Below are positions 1 through 4,332 of a stretch of DNA of 6,578 nucleotides, piece by piece. Under the pieces are notes generated by a model, which did not search any database, was not told the origin of the DNA, and was given only the letters and a program-made list of their open reading frames with translations. Numbering within the stretch: the stretch's first letter is position 1; each line of letters starts with the position of its first letter. The position numbers and the translations under genes were made by a program. The DNA is from Rhodospirillaceae bacterium (GTDB lineage: Bacteria > Pseudomonadota > Alphaproteobacteria > Rickettsiales > UBA3002). The stretch is from contig CANHAG010000081.1 of the NCBI GenBank assembly GCA_947458525.1, positions 1 to 6,578 of the forward strand. Reading direction: 5' to 3'.

Positions 1-1494
1 CGCCCGCGCCCAGTTGCCCTCGCGCTGAACTTTCTCAAGCTCGAGGCGCGCGGCTTCGAGTTTTTCTTTTACTCCACGCGCACCTGCCAGCCGCGCCTTA
101 TCAGCCTGCCAGCGTTCACCCAAGAGGCGCGACTGGCTTTCAAGTTCACTCACCTCATCCTGTAGTTTTTTGAGCCGCTCGCGCGAGGCGCTGTCGGATT
201 CTTTTTTGAGTGCTTCGCGTTCGATTTTCAGCTGCATCAGCTTGCGATCCACCTCATCGAGCGCTTCGGGCTTACTGTCCACCTGCATGCGCAGGCGGCT
301 TGCGGCCTCGTCCATCAGATCGATCGCTTTATCGGGCAAAAACCGGTCGGTGATGTAGCGGTTGGATAGCGTAGCAGCGGCGACAAGCGCAGAATCAGAA
401 ATCGTAATGCCGTGATGCAGCTCGTATTTTTCTTTGAGGCCGCGCAGAATGGAGATGGTATCCTCAACCGTCGGCTCGCTTACGAATACCGCCTGAAACC
501 GCCGGGCGAGCGCCGCATCTTTCTCGATATGTTTGCGGTATTCATCAAGCGTCGTCGCCCCCACGCAATGCAGGTCACCGCGCGCCAGCGCAGGCTTCAA
601 GAGGTTCGAGGCATCCATCGAGCCTTCCGCAGCGCCAGCCCCCACCAGCGTATGCAGCTCGTCAATAAACAGCACTACCTCGCCGGCGGAAGCGTCAATT
701 TCGTTCAGCACCCCTTTCAGGCGCTCTTCAAACTCACCACGGAATTTCGCACCGGCCACGAGCGCGCCAAGATCCAGCGAAAGCAGCTTCTTACCCTTCA
801 GGGCTTCTGGCACGTCGCCACTGATAATTCGCAGCGCCAGACCCTCAACAATGGCGGTCTTCCCGACACCCGGCTCACCAATCAGCACCGGGTTATTTTT
901 TGTGCGGCGCGAGAGCACCTGAATCGTGCGGCGGATTTCCTCATCACGCCCGATGACGGGGTCGAGCTTGCCGTTCGTGGCCAGCTCGGTCAGATCCTTG
1001 GTGTATTTTTTGAGTGCCTCGAATTTATCTTCCGCCTGCGCCGAATCTGCCGTGCGACCCTTGCGCTGCTCGTTGATGGCGGCGTTGAGCGCTTCCGATT
1101 TCAGCCCGGCCGCTTTCAGAATCTGCCCGGCTTTTGTGTCAAGGGAAAGCGCCAGCGCCTGCAACAGCCGCTCGATGGTGATAAACTGATCGCCCGATTT
1201 TTTGGCAATCTGCTCGGCCTGATCCATCACCCGCGCCATTTCCGGCGTAAGATAAAGCTGGCCTGCCCCCGCCCCTTCCACTTTGGGGATTTTTTTAAGC
1301 TCTGCCTCGAGTGCCGCCTCTACCTGCCCCACCTCCGCGCCCGCCGCTTTAATGAGTGTTTCAGGCGCCTTATCCTCCAGCATCGCCATCAGCAGATGTT
1401 CCGGCGTAAAGCGCTGATGATTCTGGCGCAGCGCCAGAGCTTGCGCTGACTGCAAAATAGCACGGGATTTATCGGTCAGTTTCTCGAGATCCAT
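1..1494 (-). CDS. clpB: ClpB disaggregase, N-terminal 498 residues (partial, runs off left edge)
   Basis: This is the 5' part of the Hsp100 ATPase ClpB, a cytosolic hexamer that works with DnaK to pull apart heat-aggregated proteins. The frame is open from the ATG at 1494 to base 1. Residues 1-145 form the Clp N-domain. NBD1 follows, with Walker A GEPGVGKT at 206-213, Walker B VVLFIDEL ending at E279-L280, and the arginine-finger pair R331-R332; these positions match Escherichia coli ClpB numbering. The pore loop carries F251 where E. coli has Tyr, a conservative aromatic change. From about residue 409 the charged coiled-coil middle (M) domain begins, and the window ends inside it, so NBD2 is not visible. 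The M-domain separates ClpB from ClpA and ClpC. A Shine-Dalgarno GGAGGA lies 9 nt before the ATG. A candidate RpoH promoter lies just upstream. The family is usually about 860 residues long. Confidence 0.97.
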   Translation of the reverse strand, partial: MDLEKLTDKSRAILQSAQALALRQNHQRFTPEHLLMAMLEDKAPETLIKAAGAEVGQVEAALEAELKKIPKVEGAGAGQLYLTPEMARVMDQAEQIAKKSGDQFITIERLLQALALSLDTKAGQILKAAGLKSEALNAAINEQRKGRTADSAQAEDKFEALKKYTKDLTELATNGKLDPVIGRDEEIRRTIQVLSRRTKNNPVLIGEPGVGKTAIVEGLALRIISGDVPEALKGKKLLSLDLGALVAGAKFRGEFEERLKGVLNEIDASAGEVVLFIDELHTLVGAGAAEGSMDASNLLKPALARGDLHCVGATTLDEYRKHIEKDAALARRFQAVFVSEPTVEDTISILRGLKEKYELHHGITISDSALVAAATLSNRYITDRFLPDKAIDLMDEAASRLRMQVDSKPEALDEVDRKLMQLKIEREALKKESDSASRERLKKLQDEVSELESQSRLLGERWQADKARLAGARGVKEKLEAARLELEKVQREGNWARA

Positions 1495-1497
1495 AAC

Positions 1498-1526
1498 TTG
1501 TATTCCTCCGGATCGTTATTTATAGT
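1498..1526 (+). promoter_or_regulatory. Putative sigma70 promoter giving a leaderless DUF3108 mRNA
   Basis: TTGTAT (1498-1503) and TATAGT (1521-1526) are separated by 17 bp. The -10 matches consensus at 5 of 6 positions; the -35 matches only at TTG. The expected transcription start, 7 nt after the -10, falls on base 1533, the A of the DUF3108 ATG. No Shine-Dalgarno sequence precedes that ATG, in agreement with leaderless initiation. The promoter lies over the clpB leader and ribosome binding site. Confidence 0.45.
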
Positions 1527-1530
1527 CCCC

Positions 1531-1559
1531 ATATGGATATGATTCCTACCGCAATCAAG
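1531..1559 (-). promoter_or_regulatory. Putative RpoH (sigma32) heat-shock promoter of clpB
   Basis: On the minus strand a -35-like CTTGAT (1559-1554) is followed after 15 bp by ATCCATAT (1538-1531). The E. coli sigma32 consensus is CTTGAA and CCCCATNT with about 13-17 bp between them, so the match is 5/6 and 6/8 with correct spacing. The predicted start near 1524 gives a leader of about 30 nt that contains the clpB Shine-Dalgarno sequence. clpB is a classic heat-shock gene, which supports the reading. The element lies inside the first codons of the divergent DUF3108 gene. The assignment rests on motif match only. Confidence 0.5.
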
Positions 1560-2336
1560 AGCCGGGCACGACTCTTCTCTTTTCGCTTCCTGCTGATAGT
1601 AGCGGCTTGTGGGGCTGCTTCTGCCCACGCGCAGGCACCGCCCACCCTCGAATTGCTGCAGGGCGAATATAAATACCGTATCGCCTGGAATGGCATCAAG
1701 ATTGGCCGGGTGAATTTTTATTTTGAGGAAACGGAACAGGCCTACCGCGTGATTGTGGACACGAAAACCAGTGGGGTGGCGAGGCTGTTCCATGCGCTGC
1801 ATTCCATCACTACCGGCAATGGCCGGAAGATTGAGGGGCGCTATCTCCCTGAATTCTATCATGCGAACTCGAATTCAGAAGAAGGGAAAGGCCGCGTCGC
1901 CAAGCTTTATTTCAATGCGGAAGGCATGCTCGAACGGCGCGAGGTCAGCCCGCCGGAAGACCCGCTCTGGCGGCCGGAAGTGCCGCCGGAAGAGCTCATC
2001 GGCGCGCGCGACCCTGTCACTGCGTTTTTCGTGATGCGGCAGCAGATAGCGACAAACCTCGCACAGGATGTGAACACCACAGGCGCGAAAATCTATGACG
2101 GGCGGCGGCTGGCGGAAATAGTGGTGCGGGTGATTGAGACCGATGCGCCAATGCTCGCTACCGTCATCAGCCGCCAGCCCATGAATGGCTACACGCCCAA
2201 GGAGCTGAAGAAATTTGAAGCCGGCGATCCGGCTGTCCACATCTATTTCAGCCGCGACAACCAATTCATGCCTCAGCGCGCCGAGGCCGAAACCCGCTTT
2301 GGCACCATCAGCGCCACGCTGGAAAAGCGGGAATAG
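1533..2336 (+). CDS. Exported DUF3108 domain protein
   Basis: A 267-residue protein of the DUF3108 family; no biochemical function is assigned. The N-terminus is a signal peptide: a basic n-region (K9, R11, R13, R18), a hydrophobic stretch from F19 to A31, and a probable signal peptidase I site after A33 (S-A-H-A, then Q34). C26 in the context V-A-A-C could alternatively act as a lipobox cysteine, so an anchored lipoprotein is not excluded. The mature part opens with the family-typical pattern EYKYRIAWNGIKIG, then beta-rich segments including a TSGVARLFHAL stretch. The C-terminus, with FMPQRAEAETRFG, also fits the family. The protein therefore probably acts in the periplasm or at the envelope. 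No Shine-Dalgarno sequence is visible before the ATG at 1533; a second in-frame ATG lies at 1539. The gene diverges from clpB and converges on bolA with only 15 bp between the stop codons. Confidence 0.88.
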   Translation: MDMIPTAIKSRARLFSFRFLLIVAACGAASAHAQAPPTLELLQGEYKYRIAWNGIKIGRVNFYFEETEQAYRVIVDTKTSGVARLFHALHSITTGNGRKIEGRYLPEFYHANSNSEEGKGRVAKLYFNAEGMLERREVSPPEDPLWRPEVPPEELIGARDPVTAFFVMRQQIATNLAQDVNTTGAKIYDGRRLAEIVVRVIETDAPMLATVISRQPMNGYTPKELKKFEAGDPAVHIYFSRDNQFMPQRAEAETRFGTISATLEKRE

Positions 2337-2351
2337 TCTGGCCTAAGAAAT

Positions 2352-2588
2352 CTACGGTTTCGGGCTTCTGGTCTCTAATGCCAGCGCGTGCAGGGTCGTG
2401 CCCATATCTTTGCCGAAGGCGGCATAAACCATCTGGTGCTGCTGCACCCGTGTTTTCCCGGCAAATGCTGCGCTTTCCACTACCAGTTTCCAATGGTCAT
2501 TATCACCGGCGAGATCCTCCAGGGTGATATTCGCATCCGGCAGCGCCGTCTGGATGCGGCGGGTAATTTCTTGAGCGGTCATGGGCAT
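2352..2588 (-). CDS. BolA/IbaG-family protein
   Basis: A small BolA-superfamily protein of 78 residues from the ATG at 2588 (MPMTAQ...) or 76 from the ATG at 2582. Homologues commonly begin at one of these; the frame also continues upstream to a GTG at 2630, which would add an atypical Cys-containing extension. The fold is recognisable from EITRRIQTALPDA, the loop GDNDHW with its His, RVQQHQMVYAAF with the invariant His, and HALALET. In the family, the loop His (or Cys) and the C-terminal His can bind a [2Fe-2S] cluster shared with a monothiol glutaredoxin. The loop His and overall pattern resemble IbaG-like members more than E. coli BolA itself. In many alphaproteobacteria such a gene is followed by a grxD-type glutaredoxin gene. 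Here the next gene is the convergent DUF3108 gene, so no adjacent glutaredoxin is present. No clear Shine-Dalgarno sequence is visible. Confidence 0.92.
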   Translation of the reverse strand: MPMTAQEITRRIQTALPDANITLEDLAGDNDHWKLVVESAAFAGKTRVQQHQMVYAAFGKDMGTTLHALALETRSPKP

Positions 2589-2594
2589 GAAGCT

Positions 2595-2629
2595 GTTTTC
2601 GCGGAACCTGACGCACACGTCAAGCGTCA
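2595..2629 (-). promoter_or_regulatory. Possible bolA promoter with overlapping inverted repeat
   Basis: On the minus strand TTGACG (2623-2618), 17 bp, and GAAAAC (2600-2595) would start transcription at about 2588, the ATG itself. The -35 is good (5/6), the -10 is poor (3/6). A perfect 6-bp inverted repeat, TGACGC and GCGTCA with a 9-bp spacer (2609-2629), encloses the -35 and could be an operator. This is a weak call based on motif match. Confidence 0.25.
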
Positions 2630-2646
2630 CGAAGCTGCTACCCTGC

Positions 2647-2666
2647 GATCATCAGAGATCATCAGA
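2647..2666. repeat. Two tandem copies of the 10-bp unit GATCATCAGA
   Basis: Bases 2647-2656 and 2657-2666 are identical. The period of 10 bp is about one helical turn, so a protein could meet both copies on the same face of the DNA. The repeat lies in the roughly 100-bp gap between the 107-codon ORF and bolA, about 60-80 bp upstream of the bolA start. A recent slippage duplication is an equally simple explanation. Confidence 0.6.
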
Positions 2667-2688
2667 CTCGCACGCTATCCCGCACGGC

Positions 2689-3012
2689 CTACTCGTTCAC
2701 GAGTCTCAGCACATTCGGTGGCAGGAAGTTGGTCTGCGCGGCGGCAGCACTGGTGGATTGACGTTCCACCGCCACCGTATCGGCGCGGGCTTCTGCAGCA
2801 GGGGCGAGCTCGCGCTCGGCAACCGTACTGCGCGCGGCTTCCTGATTCTGCCGCACCGTCTCAGCGACTGCGAGCGTGCGTTCATCCACCTGTGCGGCCG
2901 CACCGCGGCTCGACGTAACGGCAGACGACCCCGCTTCAGTACTCCGACCCGACGAATTTTCCTGCGCGCGCGCCACCCCCGCCCCCGGGGGTAAAATGGG
3001 TGTAATGGCCAT
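2689..3012 (-). CDS. Unrecognised 107-residue Ala-rich protein
   Basis: I do not recognise this family. The ORF is probably real: the ATG at 3012 follows a Shine-Dalgarno GGAG with a 7-nt spacer, a perfect TATAAT lies about 80 bp upstream, and codon use resembles the neighbouring genes. The predicted protein starts MAITPILPPGAGVARAQE. It then has a polar, Ala/Glu/Arg/Thr-rich central part (about residues 20-90) that is likely helical or disordered, and ends NFLPPNVLRLVNE. There is no signal peptide, transmembrane segment or cysteine. It lies upstream of bolA on the same strand with a gap of about 100 bp and is divergent from yggT. Competing frames in this stretch give Arg/Pro-rich low-complexity products with no start signals as good as this one. 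It may be a lineage-specific protein. Confidence 0.6.
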   Translation of the reverse strand: MAITPILPPGAGVARAQENSSGRSTEAGSSAVTSSRGAAAQVDERTLAVAETVRQNQEAARSTVAERELAPAAEARADTVAVERQSTSAAAAQTNFLPPNVLRLVNE

Positions 3013-3058
3013 AACCTAGCTCCATTTTATCAGCGTACCTTGCTGAACATTTTTAGTT

Positions 3059-3085
3059 GGGGGCTCTTCGTCCCCTTCCGCCCCC
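3059..3085. repeat. GC-rich inverted repeat in the leader of the 107-codon ORF
   Basis: GGGGGC (3059-3064) and GCCCCC (3080-3085) are perfect 6-bp arms with a 15-nt loop. If the minus-strand TATAAT at 3095-3090 is used, the hairpin lies in the first 25 nt of the leader. Read on the plus strand it is followed by TTATATT, but no plus-strand gene ends to its left, so a terminator role is unlikely. Confidence 0.45.
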
Positions 3086-3087
3086 TT

Positions 3088-3103
3088 ATATTATACATAA
3101 TAT
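3088..3103. promoter_or_regulatory. AT-rich palindrome carrying a consensus -10 on the minus strand
   Basis: ATATTAT-AC-ATAATAT is a perfect 7-2-7 inverted repeat. On the minus strand it contains a perfect TATAAT (3095-3090), directly preceded by TG, which could serve the 107-codon ORF (start near 3083, leader about 70 nt). No good -35 is visible at 17 bp. The symmetry could also be an operator or simply a feature of AT-rich promoter DNA. Confidence 0.4.
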
Positions 3104-3120
3104 TCAGGGTGCGGGATCCC

Positions 3121-3138
3121 AGATATGCTTGCATATCT
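3121..3138. promoter_or_regulatory. 18-bp perfect palindrome, candidate operator upstream of yggT
   Basis: AGATATGC-TT-GCATATCT has two perfect 8-bp arms around a 2-bp centre, the size expected for a dimeric helix-turn-helix repressor site. It contains the candidate yggT -35 and abuts an 8-bp palindrome GGGATCCC (3113-3120). I cannot assign it to a known regulator. Confidence 0.5.
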
Positions 3139-3155
3139 CAATCGGCTCGTATTAT
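3129..3155 (+). promoter_or_regulatory. Candidate yggT promoter
   Basis: TTGCAT (3129-3134) and TATTAT (3150-3155) are 15 bp apart. The -10 matches 5/6, the -35 only TTG, and the spacing is short; shifting the -10 to TTATAT (3152-3157) restores 17 bp but worsens the match. The predicted start near 3162 gives a leader of about 29 nt containing the AAGGA ribosome binding site. The -35 lies within the palindrome at 3121-3138. Confidence 0.3.
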
Positions 3156-3190
3156 ATGCCTGAATACCAACCCTGACAAGGAAAATCCCT

Positions 3191-3490
3191 ATGCTCAACC
3201 CTTTCATCGATCTGATAGGGAACCTGATTTCCCTTATTAATCTGGTGCTTATTGTCTGGATTGTGCTGAGCCTGCTGCTGCAATTTGATATCATGAACCG
3301 CCATAACCCTGTGGTGCAGCGTATTTTCAGCACGCTCAGCATGCTTGTTGAGCCGATGCTCAGGCCCATCCGCCGCGTGCTCACTAAGTTTCTGCCACAG
3401 CTGGGCGGGCTGGATCTAAGCCCGGTAGTGCTTATTCTGCTGCTCAATTTCGTGAGCAATGCGCTTTATAGCTGGTTCTATACCCTCTAG
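3191..3490 (+). CDS. yggT: YggT-family integral membrane protein
   Basis: A 99-residue member of the YggT family, small inner-membrane proteins whose exact role is unsettled. Homologues are linked to osmotic or ion stress tolerance in E. coli and to cell division or thylakoid organisation in other lineages. Two hydrophobic segments are visible: about residues 10-32 (LISLINLVLIVWIVLSLLLQ) and about 77-97 (SPVVLILLLNFVSNALYSWF). Between them is the family signature: VEPMLRPIRRVL, then a short Gly-rich turn and LDLSP. The length is typical of single-repeat members. The ATG at 3191 is preceded by AAGGA with an 8-nt spacer. The gene is monocistronic, divergent from the 107-codon ORF and convergent with purU. 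Its stop codon lies in a CTAG shared with the purU stop. Confidence 0.93.
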   Translation: MLNPFIDLIGNLISLINLVLIVWIVLSLLLQFDIMNRHNPVVQRIFSTLSMLVEPMLRPIRRVLTKFLPQLGGLDLSPVVLILLLNFVSNALYSWFYTL

Positions 3491-4332
3491 CGAAATACCA
3501 CGGTTTTCACTCCATTGAGCAGCACCCGGTGCTCAAGGTGATATTTCAAGGCGCGGGCGAGCACGCGCGCTTCGATGTCATGGCCAATGGCCGCCAGATC
3601 TTCGGGCGACTGGCTGTGATCTACCCGCTCCACCTCCTGCTCAATGATGGGGCCTTCATCAAGATCATCCGTGACATAATGCGCGGTCGCGCCAATGATT
3701 TTCACCCCGCGCGCATAGGCCTGATGGTAGGGTTTGGCGCCCTTGAAACTCGGCAGAAAGGAATGGTGGATATTGATTGCCCGCCCGCGCAGTGCGCCGG
3801 CGAGATGGGGCGAGAGAATCTGCATATAGCGCGCAAGCACCACCACCTCGATTTGCTCACGCTCAACCAGCGCCAGAATCCTCGCCTCCTGAGCCTGTTT
3901 GCTCGCTGCATCCACCGGCAGATGGTGAAAAGGCACGCCGTGCCATTCCACCAGCGCCCGCGCATCTTCATGGTTTGAGATCACCGCAGGAATGACAACG
4001 GGCAGAAGGCCGCTGCGGTAGCGGTGCAGCAGGTCATTCAGGCAATGCAGCTGCTTTGACACCATAATCAACAGGCGCGGCTTGCGGGCGGTGTCATACA
4101 TCGCCCATTCCATAGCAAAAGGCGCCGCGACTTCGCGGGCGAACGTGTCTTTCAGCTCAGTTTCCTTACCGCCTTCAAACTGCACCCGCATGAAAAACCG
4201 CCCCGTGGAGGGGTCACCAAACTGGGTGGATTCAAGAATGAACCCGCCCTTGGCGGCGAGAAATCCCGTCACCTTCGCCACGATACCCCGTGCATCCGCG
4301 CAGGAAAGGGTAAGAATATAGCGTGTGGTCAT
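3487..4332 (-). CDS. purU: Formyltetrahydrofolate deformylase (PurU)
   Basis: A cytosolic enzyme (EC 3.5.1.10) that hydrolyses 10-formyltetrahydrofolate to tetrahydrofolate and formate, balancing the one-carbon pool and feeding formate to PurT-type purine synthesis. The 281 residues fit the family (E. coli 280). Residues 4-80 form an ACT-like regulatory domain (YILTLSCADARGIVAKVTGF). The formyltransferase-fold domain follows at about 85-265. Its catalytic triad is visible: N187 and H189 in INIHHSFLPSF, and D225 in HYVTDDLDEGPII. The N-terminal ACT domain separates it from PurN. The ATG at 4332 overlaps the divL stop as ATGA and is preceded by GGAG with a 5-nt spacer inside the divL end, so translation is probably coupled to divL. 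No separate promoter is evident. Its TAG stop shares CTAG with the convergent yggT. Confidence 0.97.
   Translation of the reverse strand: MTTRYILTLSCADARGIVAKVTGFLAAKGGFILESTQFGDPSTGRFFMRVQFEGGKETELKDTFAREVAAPFAMEWAMYDTARKPRLLIMVSKQLHCLNDLLHRYRSGLLPVVIPAVISNHEDARALVEWHGVPFHHLPVDAASKQAQEARILALVEREQIEVVVLARYMQILSPHLAGALRGRAINIHHSFLPSFKGAKPYHQAYARGVKIIGATAHYVTDDLDEGPIIEQEVERVDHSQSPEDLAAIGHDIEARVLARALKYHLEHRVLLNGVKTVVFR

Noticed and set aside
412..1449. Long plus-strand open frame of 345 codons
   Set aside because: It lies antisense to clpB, whose minus-strand frame carries all the expected ClpB motifs; the plus-strand product is Arg/His/Phe-rich with no recognisable domain.
1527..1534. CCCCATAT on the plus strand, a near-perfect sigma32 -10
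   Set aside because: The only CTTG nearby on that strand is 24 bp away, too far for a -35, and the motif ends within the ATG of the DUF3108 gene.
2337..2351. Possible bidirectional terminator between the DUF3108 gene and bolA
   Set aside because: Only a 4-bp GAAA/TTTC stem with a 7-nt loop is present around the junction and no T-run follows.
2582..2630. GTG start at 2630 giving a 92-residue BolA protein
   Set aside because: The extra N-terminal residues (TLDVCVRFRENSF) do not fit BolA/IbaG proteins and no Shine-Dalgarno sequence precedes the GTG.
2388..2994. Plus-strand open frames across bolA and the 107-codon ORF
   Set aside because: Arg/Pro-rich products that run antisense to a clear BolA gene and to an ORF with a better ribosome binding site.
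3487..4332. PurN (GAR transformylase) instead of PurU
   Set aside because: The N-terminal ACT-like domain and total length of 281 residues are those of PurU; PurN lacks the ACT domain.
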